Positions 10,369-18,327 of a stretch of DNA of 64,000 bases are shown here, piece by piece; the stretch's first letter is position 1; every line of letters starts with the position of its first letter. This DNA comes from Caenispirillum bisanense (GTDB lineage Bacteria; Pseudomonadota; Alphaproteobacteria; Rhodospirillales; Rhodospirillaceae). The notes under the pieces were generated by a model. The model made no database searches. It was not told where the DNA came from and saw only the letters and a program-made list of their open reading frames with translations. The DNA lies in NCBI RefSeq assembly GCF_900230255.1, contig NZ_OCNJ01000008.1:246461-310460 (forward strand), written 5' to 3'. The translations under genes and the position numbers were made by a program.

Positions 10369-10947
10369 TCAGCGGTCGGCCAGGGCCTCTTCCACCAGCT
10401 CGCAGATCAGGTGGCCGCAGGCGATGTGCATTTCCTGGATGCGGTCGGTGCGGGTGGCGGGCACCACGAGGGCGATGTCGCTCGCCTCCTTCAGCTTGCC
10501 GCCGGCCCCGCCGGTGAAGCCGAGCACGGTGACGCCCATCTCGCGCGCCGCCTCCACCGCCTTCATGACGTTGGGGCTGTTGCCGCTGGTGGTGATGGCG
10601 ACCAGCACGTCGCCGCGCTTGCCGAGCCCCCGCAGCTGGCGGGCGAAGATGTCGTCGAAGCCGAAGTCGTTGCCGATGGCGGTCAGCGCCGAGGTATCCA
10701 CCGTCAGGGCCACGGCCGGCAGCGGCGCGCGGTCGATGCGGTAGCGGCCGAGCAGCTCGGCGGCCAGGTGCTGGCTGTCGGCGGCCGAGCCGCCGTTGCC
10801 GCAGAAGAACACGGTATTGCCACGCGACAGGGCGGCGACCACCGCTTCGGCCATGGCGGCGACGGTGGCGGCGTGGGCGTCGAGCGCGCGGAAGTTCTCG
10901 GCGATGGCGGCGAAGGTGTCGGCGGCGCGGCGGGCGTAGTCGGTCAT
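10369..10947 (-). CDS. gmhA: Phosphoheptose (sedoheptulose-7-phosphate) isomerase GmhA
   Basis: GmhA converts sedoheptulose 7-phosphate to D-glycero-D-manno-heptose 7-phosphate, the first step to the heptose of lipopolysaccharide core. The 192-residue SIS-domain protein has FFCGNGGSAADSQHLAAELLGR near residue 50 and the phosphate-binding ITTSGNSPNV near 115. The start ATG is at 10947. It is isolated from other heptose genes here. DiaA, a DnaA-binding SIS protein, is a relative, but the substrate-site motifs and length favour GmhA. Confidence 0.88.
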   Translation of the reverse strand: MTDYARRAADTFAAIAENFRALDAHAATVAAMAEAVVAALSRGNTVFFCGNGGSAADSQHLAAELLGRYRIDRAPLPAVALTVDTSALTAIGNDFGFDDIFARQLRGLGKRGDVLVAITTSGNSPNVMKAVEAAREMGVTVLGFTGGAGGKLKEASDIALVVPATRTDRIQEMHIACGHLICELVEEALADR

Positions 10948-11038
10948 GGTGCGGGCGGGGGTCCCTGAAACGAGCGGGGCGGCGGCCGCTGGCGGGCCGT
11001 CCGCCCCCGGAATGCCGGACGGGTGACGGTCCGGCGGA

Positions 11039-11305
11039 TCAGGCCTGCGCCTCGGGGTACATCTTGCGCAGCTTCTCGAGGATCGGCTGCTCGTATTCCA
11101 TCAGGTTGTCGTAGCCGCCGATGAGGTGGCCGTCGATGAGGATCTGCGGCACGGTCTTGGCCTCGGGCAGGCGTTCCTTCATCTTGCCGAAGTCGGCGAC
11201 GGAGGACACGTCGATCTCCTCGTAGGGGATGTTGTGTTCCTTGAACCAGGCCTTGGCCTTCTGGCAGTACATGCAGGTCTGCTTGGTGTAGATCTCGATC
11301 GCCAT
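11039..11305 (-). CDS. grxC: Glutaredoxin 3 (GrxC type), active site CMYC
   Basis: This small cytosolic thiol-disulfide oxidoreductase uses glutathione. The 88 residues cover the whole family: YTKQTCMYCQKAK at residues 6-18 with a dithiol site C-M-Y-C, the cis-proline motif TVPQILIDG, and the glutathione-binding GGYDNL. Most members have CPYC, so the Pro-to-Met change is unusual and may shift redox potential. The ATG at 11305 is chosen because the protein then starts exactly at the family N-terminus (MAIEIYTK). Confidence 0.93.
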   Translation of the reverse strand: MAIEIYTKQTCMYCQKAKAWFKEHNIPYEEIDVSSVADFGKMKERLPEAKTVPQILIDGHLIGGYDNLMEYEQPILEKLRKMYPEAQA

Positions 11306-11397
11306 GGTCGTCTGCAATCCTCTGGGTCTGCGGGTGCGGGGGCGTGAGGCAAAGGTGGCGCGGATCGGCCCGCCTTGCAAGCCGCCGCGGCCGGATT

Positions 11398-11805
11398 TCA
11401 GCGCGCCGCCGCCTCGCCGTCGTGAAGGGTGACGCCGGCGCCGGCGCGCAGGTCGTGGATGGCGCAGTACTTGGCGCGCTTCTTCAACTCGCGGCACAGC
11501 ACCGGCGCCAGCGCCGGGTCGCCGACCAGGTAGAGGCGGGTGAACATGCCCTTGCCGGGGATGTCGACCACCTTGGTCATGCGCTTGAAGTACAGAACGC
11601 CGGGCCAGAAGTCGGCCAGCTTCCACCAGTCCGTCGGCGCGTTGCCGGGCATCTTGTAGGACCCGACGTGGACCGCGAAGGCGAGCGCGCCGGCTTCGGC
11701 CTCGGCCTCGGTGATCTCCATGTCCGGGCCGGCCGCGGCCGCCGGTCCCGGCGCGGCGACGAGGGCCCCGACGGCGATGGCCGCCGCCGCGATGATGGTC
11801 CGCAT
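11398..11805 (-). CDS. Secreted SPOR-like domain protein
   Basis: The 135-residue product has a clear signal peptide (MRTIIAAAAIAVGALVA, cleavage likely after AAA near residue 25). The rest resembles a single SPOR domain: a first strand AFAVHVGSYK, a middle strand FTRLYLVGD, then a helix ending RAKYCAIHDL. SPOR domains bind denuded glycan strands of septal peptidoglycan, so a periplasmic cell-wall role is plausible. The match is by eye, and the spacing between strands is longer than usual. Confidence 0.6.
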   Translation of the reverse strand: MRTIIAAAAIAVGALVAAPGPAAAAGPDMEITEAEAEAGALAFAVHVGSYKMPGNAPTDWWKLADFWPGVLYFKRMTKVVDIPGKGMFTRLYLVGDPALAPVLCRELKKRAKYCAIHDLRAGAGVTLHDGEAAAR

Positions 11806-11880
11806 GGCCGTTATCCCCCTGCCGTGGCGCGATGATCGTCGAAACGTGCTTGTTCTTCATCGCCCAAGGCGACCGCAGCG

Positions 11881-13260
11881 TCAACCGGTGAGCACGTCGG
11901 CGCGCGGATGGGAGATGCGCGTCGGGCGCGGGGTGAGCAGCGCGTACCCCAGCGCCAGCGGCCCGAGGCGGCCGGCCAGCATGAGCACGATGAGCACGAT
12001 CCGCCCGGCGGTACCCAACTCGCCGGTCAGGCCGCGCGACAGGCCGACGGTCGCGTGCGCCGACACCGCCTCGAAGCTGGCGTTCAGGAAGTCGGCCTGC
12101 GGCTCCGCCACCACCAGCGCGAAGGTGCCGAGCGCCACCGTGCCCACCCCGACGACCGCGATGGCGAGCGCCCGGCGCACGGTGTCGAGCGTGAGGGAGC
12201 GATCGGCCAGCACCACCTCGTCGCGGCGGCGCAGGAAGGCGGTGGTGGCGGCCAGCATGATGACGGCGGTCGACACCTTGATGCCGCCGCCGGTGGAGGT
12301 GGGGCCGGCGCCGATGAACATGAGCACCATGACCACGAAGGCGGCCGCCGTGCCGAGCCCGCCCATGTCGATGGTATTGAAGCCGGCGGTGCGCGTCGTC
12401 ACCGACTGGAACAGGGCGGCCAACGCCTTCTCCACCGGGTCGTGCAGGCCGCCGAGGGTCGCAGGGTTGGACCATTCCAGCAGCGCAATGACCGCCCAGC
12501 CGAGGCCGACGAGGGCCAGCGAGCCGAAGATCATCACCCGCGTGTGCGGGCTCCAGCGGCCGGGCGGCGTGCGGCTCGCCAGTTCGTGCAGCACCGGGAA
12601 GCCGATGCCGCCGAGGACGATGAGCGTCACCACCACGGCGTTGCTGACGGGGTCGCCGGCGAAGCGGGTCAGGCTGTCGGGCCACAGGGCGAAGCCGGCG
12701 TTGTTGAAGGCGGACACGCTGTGGAACAGGCCGTTCCACGCCGCCTGCCGCAGGCCCATGGTCGGCGTCCACCAGGCGGTCAGCAGCACCGCCCCCGCCG
12801 CCTCGATCAGCAGCGTCATGCGGCCGATGCGCAGGGCCATGGCGAGCACATCGCCGACCGCCGTCACGCCGAGGGATTCGCCCAGGTTCAGCCGGTGCCC
12901 GAGGCCGAGCCGGCCGCCGGCGGCGATGATGGTGAGCGCGCCGAGCACCATGATGCCGAGCCCGCCGACCTGGATGAGGGCCAGGATCACCCCCTGCCCC
13001 GCCAGCGTGAAGGCGGTGCCGGTGTCGGCGACGGCGAGGCCGGTGACGGTGACGGCGGAGACGGCGGTGAACCATGCGTCCAGCGGCCCGAGGCCGGCGC
13101 CCTCGGTGGTCATGCCCGGCAGCAGCAGCAGCGCCATGCCCGCCGCCGACAGGATCACCAGCGACAGGGCCAGCAGGTGCGGCGGCGCGAGGCGGATGAC
13201 GCGATGGTCCGGCCGCCGCCCCGCCGGCGGGCCGAGGCCGTGGCGGCTCTTGTCGATCAT
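11881..13260 (-). CDS. ktrB: TrkH/KtrB-family potassium uptake channel subunit
   Basis: This inner-membrane subunit conducts K+ (and/or Na+) through four pore-loop repeats. The 459 residues contain the expected selectivity-loop patterns (SAVTVTGLAVADTGT, SAFNNAGFAL, TRTAGFNTIDMG, STHATVGLSRGLT-like SAHATVGLSRGL). The length matches KtrB better than the longer TrkH. Its ATG overlaps the stop of the upstream regulatory gene in an ATGA arrangement, so the two are translated together. Much longer reading frames continue upstream but only run through ktrA in another frame. Confidence 0.9.
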   Translation of the reverse strand: MIDKSRHGLGPPAGRRPDHRVIRLAPPHLLALSLVILSAAGMALLLLPGMTTEGAGLGPLDAWFTAVSAVTVTGLAVADTGTAFTLAGQGVILALIQVGGLGIMVLGALTIIAAGGRLGLGHRLNLGESLGVTAVGDVLAMALRIGRMTLLIEAAGAVLLTAWWTPTMGLRQAAWNGLFHSVSAFNNAGFALWPDSLTRFAGDPVSNAVVVTLIVLGGIGFPVLHELASRTPPGRWSPHTRVMIFGSLALVGLGWAVIALLEWSNPATLGGLHDPVEKALAALFQSVTTRTAGFNTIDMGGLGTAAAFVVMVLMFIGAGPTSTGGGIKVSTAVIMLAATTAFLRRRDEVVLADRSLTLDTVRRALAIAVVGVGTVALGTFALVVAEPQADFLNASFEAVSAHATVGLSRGLTGELGTAGRIVLIVLMLAGRLGPLALGYALLTPRPTRISHPRADVLTG

Positions 13261-13925
13261 TGCGGCGGCTCGAGCCGCGCCAGGCGTTCGATGGCCGGCC
13301 GCTCGCCCAGGATGACGAGGCGGTCGCCGGTTTCCAGCTCCAGCCCGAGCGCGGGGTCGCGCAGGATCTCGCGGCCGCGCTTGAGCACCAGGACCTGCAG
13401 CGGCAGCTGGTCGGGGATGCCGGCGTCGGCGAGCGTGCGGCCCTTCAGCTGGCCGTCGATGCGGTACTCGGCCACATAGGTGTCGTCGCCGAGCGGCATG
13501 TAGTCGGTGATGCCGGGGTAGACGAGGGCATGGGCGATGCGCACGCCCATCTCGTGCTCGGGCAGGATGACGCGGTCGGCGCCGATGCGGGCGAGGATGC
13601 GGCGGTGGTCGTGGGTCAGCGCCTTCACCCACACGCGCGGCACCTTCATGGCCTTCAGGTGCAGGGTGGCGAGGATGCTCGCCTCCAGGTGTTCGCCGAT
13701 GGCGACCACGGCGCCGTCGAAGTCGGCGACGCCCAGTTCCTCCAGCACCTTCTCGTCGCGCACGTCGGCGACGACGGCGTGGGTGAGCAACTCGGCGGCG
13801 CGCTCCACCCGCTCGCGGTGGCTGTCGACGCCGAGCACGTCGTGGCCCATGCGCATCAGCTCCTCGCCCAGCGGCAACCCGAAACCGCCGAGCCCGACGA
13901 CCAGGAACTGCTGCTTCGATGCCAT
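13257..13925 (-). CDS. ktrA: KtrA-type RCK regulatory subunit of potassium uptake system
   Basis: This cytoplasmic nucleotide-binding ring subunit gates the potassium channel encoded next. At 222 residues it has one RCK unit: Rossmann motif VVGLGGFGLPLGEEL near residue 8, DVLGVDSH acid residue, then a C-terminal RCK_C domain from about 140 (TLADAGIPDQL, GDRLVILGER). E. coli-type TrkA has two such units, so this is the KtrA form. The ATG at 13925 gives the family N-terminus MASKQQFLVVGLGG. The stop overlaps the ktrB start by four bases. Confidence 0.92.
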   Translation of the reverse strand: MASKQQFLVVGLGGFGLPLGEELMRMGHDVLGVDSHRERVERAAELLTHAVVADVRDEKVLEELGVADFDGAVVAIGEHLEASILATLHLKAMKVPRVWVKALTHDHRRILARIGADRVILPEHEMGVRIAHALVYPGITDYMPLGDDTYVAEYRIDGQLKGRTLADAGIPDQLPLQVLVLKRGREILRDPALGLELETGDRLVILGERPAIERLARLEPPQ

Positions 13926-14042
13926 GGCGGGACGCCTTTCGCTGCCGAGGGTGCGGCGCGACCATAGCACGGCGGCGGGCATCGGGCGATGTGACGGCGC
14001 GGCGGCGGGTGGCTGCGGTCGGGCGAGGGCTGGAAAACGCGA

Positions 14043-14069
14043 AAGGCCGGTTCCATCGGAACCGGCCTT
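14043..14069 (-). terminator. Intrinsic terminator behind tRNA-Gly
   Basis: A perfect 12-bp stem (AAGGCCGGTTCC / GGAACCGGCCTT) with a three-base loop lies just downstream of the tRNA on the minus strand and is followed by a broken T-run (TTTCGCGTTTT). Confidence 0.8.
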
Positions 14070-14076
14070 CCTGTAT

Positions 14077-14151
14077 TGGAGCGGGCGAAGGGATTCGAAC
14101 CCTCGACCCCAACCTTGGCAAGGTTGTGCTCTACCCCTGAGCTACGCCCGC
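14077..14151 (-). tRNA. tRNA-Gly (anticodon GCC)
   Basis: The 75-base cloverleaf includes the encoded CCA end. The acceptor stem is GCGGGCG/CGCCCGC, the D-loop has AGGGGTA, the anticodon loop is TTGCCAA and the T-arm has GGTTCGAATCC. It reads the glycine codons GGC and GGU, heavily used in this G+C-rich genome. A terminator follows, and a promoter candidate lies 70-100 bases upstream, so it appears to be transcribed alone. Confidence 0.97.
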
Positions 14152-14460
14152 ATCGGGTAAACTGCCTCAACTCCTTGGTGCCGTTCGTTTTTTCGTCCGG
14201 CTCGGCGTCGCGGCGTGGAGGGGAATATATACAGGTCGAAAAACGATGCAAGCCCTTTTTTCAGAAATTTTCGCGACCCCCTCGCCGCCTCGCCGGGGCA
14301 CGCCGATCCACCCCCGACGGTTCCGCGTTTGGCCCTTGCCAGGAAAGCGCCGTCGCGCCATTTACGTAAGCGAATTGCGATCATCTTCCACACGTGCGGC
14401 GGGCGCCGGGCCGCGGGCCGGGCGCTTGCGCCGCACCAGCACGACCGGGGACGGACCGAC
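14152..14460. other. Non-coding gap between tRNA-Gly and cnoX
   Basis: This is 309 bases without a gene. The tRNA-proximal part (to about 14275) is A+T-rich and carries a minus-strand promoter candidate. The half next to cnoX is G+C-rich, with no repeat or structured element recognised beyond a weak Shine-Dalgarno sequence (GGGGACGGA) before the cnoX ATG. Confidence 0.5.
14224..14251 (-). promoter_or_regulatory. Sigma-70-like promoter for tRNA-Gly
   Basis: On the minus strand, -35 TTGCAT (14246-14251) and -10 TATATT (14224-14229) are separated by 16 bases in an A+T-rich island. Transcription would start about 65 bases before the tRNA. Confidence 0.6.
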
Positions 14461-15387
14461 ATGAGCTTCATTCTCGACGACGGCATGGGCAAGCCCCAGC
14501 CCCAGCAGGGCGCCGGCGGCGACGCCGTCAAGGAGACCACGGCGGCCACCTTCATGGCCGACGTCATCGAGCAGTCGCAGACGGTGCCCGTCATCGTCGA
14601 CTTCTGGGCGCCGTGGTGCGGCCCGTGCAAGACCCTCGGCCCGACGCTGGAAAAGCTGGTGCGCCAGTCGGGCGGCCGGGTGAAGATGGTGAAGATCAAC
14701 GTCGACGAGGAACAGCAGCTCGCGGCGCAGTTCCGCATCCAGTCCATCCCCACCGTCTATGCCTTCAAGGACGGCCGCCCGGCCGACGGCTTCCAGGGCG
14801 CGCTGCCGGAAAGCCAGCTGAAGCAGTTCATCGACCGCCTGGTGGGCGGCGGCGCCAACGTCATCGACGACGCGATCGCCCAGGCCAAGGAAGCGCTGGA
14901 CGCCGGTCAGGCCGAACAGGCCGCCGCCATCTATGAAGAGGTGCTGGGCGAGGACCCGGCCAACCCGGTGGCGCTCGCCGGCATCATGCGCTGCTACATG
15001 GCCATGGGCGAAGCCGACGCGGCGCGCGAGGTGCTGGGCCAGCTGCCGGCCGACATTCTGGCGCACCCCGAGGTGCAGGGCGTGAAGACGGCCCTGGAAC
15101 TGGCCTCGGAAGCCGGCAAGTACGCCGACGAGATCGCCGAGCTGGAGGCCCGCGTGCAGGCCGCCCCCGCCGACCTCGACGCCCGCTTCGAGCTGGCCAA
15201 CGCCCTCTATGCCGCCAACAAGCGCACCGAAGCGGTGGATCAGCTGCTGGAAATCTTCAAGCGCGACCGCACCTGGAACGAGGAAATGGCGCGCAAGCAG
15301 CTGGTGAAGTTCTTCGAGGCCTTCGGGCCGACCGATCCGGCCACCATCCACGGCCGTAAGAAGCTGTCGCTGCTGATGTTCGCCTGA
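14461..15387 (+). CDS. cnoX: Thioredoxin-TPR protein, CnoX/YbbN type
   Basis: The product is a co-chaperone-like thioredoxin that protects proteins from oxidative aggregation in the cytosol. The 308 residues start with a thioredoxin domain (about 20-130; active site FWAPWCGPCKTLG). They continue with four tetratricopeptide-like helical hairpins (about 140-290), such as DAGQAEQAAAIYEEVL and AREVLGQLPADI. Unlike E. coli CnoX, which has lost the full CxxC, this protein keeps CGPC and so could be redox active. The ATG at 14461 matches the alphaproteobacterial N-terminus MSFILDDG. The downstream Lon-N protein is the usual neighbour. Confidence 0.9.
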   Translation: MSFILDDGMGKPQPQQGAGGDAVKETTAATFMADVIEQSQTVPVIVDFWAPWCGPCKTLGPTLEKLVRQSGGRVKMVKINVDEEQQLAAQFRIQSIPTVYAFKDGRPADGFQGALPESQLKQFIDRLVGGGANVIDDAIAQAKEALDAGQAEQAAAIYEEVLGEDPANPVALAGIMRCYMAMGEADAAREVLGQLPADILAHPEVQGVKTALELASEAGKYADEIAELEARVQAAPADLDARFELANALYAANKRTEAVDQLLEIFKRDRTWNEEMARKQLVKFFEAFGPTDPATIHGRKKLSLLMFA

Positions 15388-15525
15388 GCCGCCGGAAGGG
15401 CGGCGGCCGCGCCCACCGCGCGAGACGCCGCCCCGCCGCCATGCTAGACTCCGGGTCCGGCCGTCGGTGCCGGCGCAGTCCTGCGCCAGCCTCGGCCGCG
15501 CCCGATTTGCGGGGAGACCGACGTC

Positions 15526-16200
15526 GTGACCATGCCAGGGCCGTTCCACCCCCGCCGCGAGGATCTTCCCGACGTCGTTCCCATCTTTCCGCTGGCCGAG
15601 GTGCTGCTGCTGCCTAGCGGGCGCCTGCCGCTGAACATCTTCGAACCGCGCTATCTGAACATGGTGCTCGACGCGCTCGGCGGTGGCCGCATGATCGGCA
15701 TGGTGCTGCCGCTCGACAACGGCCCGCTGCAGCCCGGCCGCGACCGGCCGCAGGTGTTTTCCGTCGGCTGTGCCGGGCGGATCTCGGCCTTCTCCGAAAC
15801 CGACGACGGCCGCATCCTCCTGACGCTGACCGGCGTTTGCCGCTTCGGTGTCGGCAAGGAACTGCCGCTGCATCGCGGCTATCGGCGGGTGGAGGCGCAG
15901 TGGGGCGACTTCGTGCAGGACCTGGAGCTGCCGGGCGACATCAGCCTGAACCGCGAGCGCGTGATGGCGGCCCTGAAGGCTTTCTCCGCCCGGCACCGCA
16001 TGCAGATCGACCCGCAGATCGTCGGCGCCCTGACGCCGCTCAACCTGGTGACCAGCCTCGCCATGCTGTGCCCCTTCTCGCCGGTGGAGCGGCAGGCGCT
16101 GCTCGAGGCCGACAGCCCGCAGGAGCGCGCCGACACCCTGGTGACGCTGCTCGAAATGGGCGCCTTCGACCGCGGGCTGCCGCCGGCCAGCCGCCAGTGA
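15526..16200 (+). CDS. Lon N-terminal-domain (PUA-like) protein
   Basis: The 224-residue protein consists only of the substrate-recognition domain of Lon protease, without ATPase or peptidase parts. Family marks are [25 protein letters not shown] at the start (VFPL-type motif) and [18 protein letters not shown] in the middle. It may present or bind misfolded proteins; no activity is proven for the family. The GTG at 15526 has GGGGAG ten bases upstream, and an ATG two codons later is also possible. It lies between cnoX and a Trm112-like gene in an order common in alphaproteobacteria. Confidence 0.88.
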   Translation: MTMPGPFHPRREDLPDVVPIFPLAEVLLLPSGRLPLNIFEPRYLNMVLDALGGGRMIGMVLPLDNGPLQPGRDRPQVFSVGCAGRISAFSETDDGRILLTLTGVCRFGVGKELPLHRGYRRVEAQWGDFVQDLELPGDISLNRERVMAALKAFSARHRMQIDPQIVGALTPLNLVTSLAMLCPFSPVERQALLEADSPQERADTLVTLLEMGAFDRGLPPASRQ

Positions 16201-16253
16201 CCCTTTCACCGTCCGCCCGCCCCGCCGCGGGCGTCTTCACGAGGACCCGACCG

Positions 16254-16454
16254 ATGCCGCAATCCGCCGCCGCCATCGACCCGAAACTGCTGGAAATCCT
16301 GGTCTGCCCGCTGACCAAGGGGCCGCTGCGCTACGACCGCGAGGCTAACGAGCTGATTTCCGACAAGGGGGGCCTCGCCTACCCCATCCGCGACGGCATT
16401 CCCATCATGCTCATCGACGAGGCGCGCCCGCTCGACGAAGGCCACGGCGCATGA
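16254..16454 (+). CDS. Trm112-family small protein (UPF0434)
   Basis: The 66-residue protein has the Trm112 pattern [16 protein letters not shown] near the start and [12 protein letters not shown] near the end. In eukaryotes Trm112 activates methyltransferases; bacterial members have only one cysteine pair remnant (here a single Cys) and an uncertain role. Its stop overlaps the start of the next gene by four bases (ATGA), so the pair is translated together. Confidence 0.88.
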   Translation: MPQSAAAIDPKLLEILVCPLTKGPLRYDREANELISDKGGLAYPIRDGIPIMLIDEARPLDEGHGA

Positions 16455-16804
16455 CCGACGCCTGGCCGGAAGAAATCGGCGTCGACCGCGCCGAGCGCAC
16501 CCTCACCGTCGCCTTCGACACCGGCGAGCAGTTCGTTCTGCCGGCGGAATATCTGCGCGTCCACAGCCCTTCGGCCGAGGTGCAGGGCCACAGCGCGGCG
16601 GAGAAGAAGACGGTCGCCGGCAAGCGCGGCGTCGGCATCTCCGACCTCGAGCCGGTGGGCAACTACGCGGTGCGCATCCTGTTCGACGACGGCCACACCA
16701 CGGGCATCTTCACCTGGCAGTACCTGCTCGACCTCGGCCGCCGGCAGGGCGAACTCATGGCCGCCTACGAAGCCGACCTGGCGTCCAAGGGCCTGAGCCG
16801 ATAG
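16451..16804 (+). CDS. DUF971 (GBBH-like N-terminal domain) protein
   Basis: The 117 residues match the stand-alone form of the N-terminal domain of gamma-butyrobetaine hydroxylase: [18 protein letters not shown] in the first half and the C-terminal [17 protein letters not shown]. In other bacteria this domain is tied to iron-sulfur cluster carriers of the Mrp/ApbC group. No such gene is adjacent here. It is coupled to the upstream Trm112-like gene by a four-base overlap and converges on queF. Confidence 0.85.
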   Translation: MTDAWPEEIGVDRAERTLTVAFDTGEQFVLPAEYLRVHSPSAEVQGHSAAEKKTVAGKRGVGISDLEPVGNYAVRILFDDGHTTGIFTWQYLLDLGRRQGELMAAYEADLASKGLSR

Positions 16805-16821
16805 GGGGAACCGCGGGGGCG

Positions 16822-17250
16822 TCAGCCCTCGCGCGTGTACTCGATGCGCGGCCAGAACGAAATGCCGCCGCGCGGGGTGAACTGCCCCTCGATCACCATC
16901 CACGCGGGATCGAGCAGCGCCACCAGGTCGGCGTGCATGCGGGTGACGCAGCTTTCGTGGAACTCGCCGATGTTGCGGAAGGACATCAGGTAGACCTTCC
17001 AGCTCTTGCTCTCCAGGCACCAGTCGCGCGGCGTGTATTCCAGTACGATGGTGGCGTAGTCGGGCTGGCCGGTGAGCGGGCAGAGCGACGTGAACTCGGG
17101 CGCCACCACCTTCACCACCGACCGGCCCTTGGCGGCCTTCATGGGATTGGGAAAGCGCTCCAGCAGCGCCGGATTGGCGGTGTCGTACTCGTAGCGGGTG
17201 TCGCGGCCCAGCTGCGTGAGCGTCGAGGTATCGGAGAGCTTCTCGGTCAT
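16822..17250 (-). CDS. queF: NADPH-dependent 7-cyano-7-deazaguanine reductase QueF
   Basis: QueF reduces the nitrile preQ0 to the aminomethyl preQ1, a precursor of the queuosine of tRNA wobble position 34. The 142-residue length is the short, unimodular form. The catalytic cysteine is in FTSLCPLTGQPDYA near residue 55, the QueF motif LESKSWKVYLMSFRN follows near 79, and the substrate-binding glutamate lies in GEFHES. The gene is divergent from dapB with a 125-base gap. I saw no preQ1 riboswitch in that gap. Confidence 0.96.
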   Translation of the reverse strand: MTEKLSDTSTLTQLGRDTRYEYDTANPALLERFPNPMKAAKGRSVVKVVAPEFTSLCPLTGQPDYATIVLEYTPRDWCLESKSWKVYLMSFRNIGEFHESCVTRMHADLVALLDPAWMVIEGQFTPRGGISFWPRIEYTREG

Positions 17251-17375
17251 CGGTCCTGTCCAGGCTTGGCAAAAGCGGAAGATGGAGCGCCCCCGCCCCG
17301 GGTGGCAAGGTTGCCCGCGCCGCCGGGGCTGCTATAACGGCGGAACCATCCCGTATCAACGATAGGACCGCCGCC

Positions 17376-18182
17376 ATGAAGATCGGAATCGTCGGCTGCA
17401 CCGGCCGCATGGGCCGCATGCTGCTGCAAGAGGTGCTGAAGACCGATGGTGCCGGGCTCGCCGGCGGCACGGCACGGGCAGGGTCTCCCCACGTCGGCCG
17501 CGACGTCGGCCTGCTGGTGGGCTCCGAAGAGGTCGGCGCTCTGGTGACCGACGACCCGGCGGTGCTGTTCGCCGCCGCCGACGCCGTCATCGACTTCACC
17601 TCCCCCACCGCCACCCTCGCCCACGTCAAGCTGGCGGCCGAACACGGCACCGCCCTGATCGTCGGCACCACCGGGATCAGCGCGGCCCAGGAAGCCGAGA
17701 TCCGCGAGGCCGGCGGCAAGACGGTCGTGGTCATGGCGCCGAACATGAGCGTCGGCGTCAACCTGCTGTTCGCCCTGACGCAGCGGGTGGCGGCGACGCT
17801 CGGCATCGACTACGACATCGAGATCGTCGAGATGCACCACCGCCACAAGGTGGACGCCCCCTCGGGCACCGCCCTCGGCCTCGGCCGCGCCGCCGCCGCC
17901 GGGCGGGGCGTGGCGCTCGACGACGTGGCGGTGTGGGCGCGCGAAGGCTTCACCGGCCCGCGCGAGCAAGGCGCCATCGGCTTCGCCACCCTGCGCGGCG
18001 GCGACGTGGTGGGCGACCACACGGTGGTCTTCGCCGCCGAGGGCGAGCGCGTGGAACTGACCCACAAGGCCTCCAGCCGCGCCGTCTTCGCCAAGGGCGC
18101 CGTGCGCGCCGCCCTGTGGTGCGACGGCCGGGCGCCGGGCTTCTACACCATGTTCGACGTGCTGGGGCTGCCGGCGGAGTGA
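17376..18182 (+). CDS. dapB: 4-hydroxy-tetrahydrodipicolinate reductase DapB
   Basis: DapB makes tetrahydrodipicolinate in the lysine and meso-diaminopimelate pathway. The 268 residues have the nucleotide-binding start IGIVGCTGRMGRML, the active-site EMHHRHKVDAPSGTA near residue 155, and the family ending. The gene stands alone, with a 133-base structured repeat behind it. Confidence 0.96.
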   Translation: MKIGIVGCTGRMGRMLLQEVLKTDGAGLAGGTARAGSPHVGRDVGLLVGSEEVGALVTDDPAVLFAAADAVIDFTSPTATLAHVKLAAEHGTALIVGTTGISAAQEAEIREAGGKTVVVMAPNMSVGVNLLFALTQRVAATLGIDYDIEIVEMHHRHKVDAPSGTALGLGRAAAAGRGVALDDVAVWAREGFTGPREQGAIGFATLRGGDVVGDHTVVFAAEGERVELTHKASSRAVFAKGAVRAALWCDGRAPGFYTMFDVLGLPAE

Positions 18183-18219
18183 CGGGGCGCGGTGAGGGCC
18201 GAGTCGCGCTCGGTCCTCA

Positions 18220-18327
18220 CCGGACGGTGCGACTGCGCCGCGCGGCTCCTGCCGCGGGAGCCAGGCGGCCGCAGGCCGCGCCCGGCGCCTGAGGGCGCTG
18301 TCGGGATCGCCCCGATCACGGCAGCCG
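18220..18327. repeat. Dispersed structured repeat, copy 1 (between convergent dapB and waaL)
   Basis: About 105 bases closely match 51781-51887, in the same orientation. The unit holds three inverted repeats. The first is around GGCTCCTGCCGCGGGAGCC, the second around GCGGCCGCAGGCCGC. The third is a stem GCTGTCGGGATCG with CGATCACGGCAGC, whose pairing is kept in the other copy although the bases differ. Both copies sit between the 3' ends of convergent genes, and this copy overlaps the stop codon of the O-antigen ligase gene. A bidirectional terminator or REP-like element is likely. Confidence 0.8.

Noticed and set aside
11881..14121. Single 746-residue protein covering ktrB and ktrA
   Set aside because: Its N-terminal third is an out-of-frame reading of ktrA and the tRNA; the KtrB family N-terminus starts at 13260.
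17251..17375. preQ1 riboswitch before queF
   Set aside because: No C-rich loop/A-rich tail pattern of the preQ1 aptamer is visible, and the leader is short.
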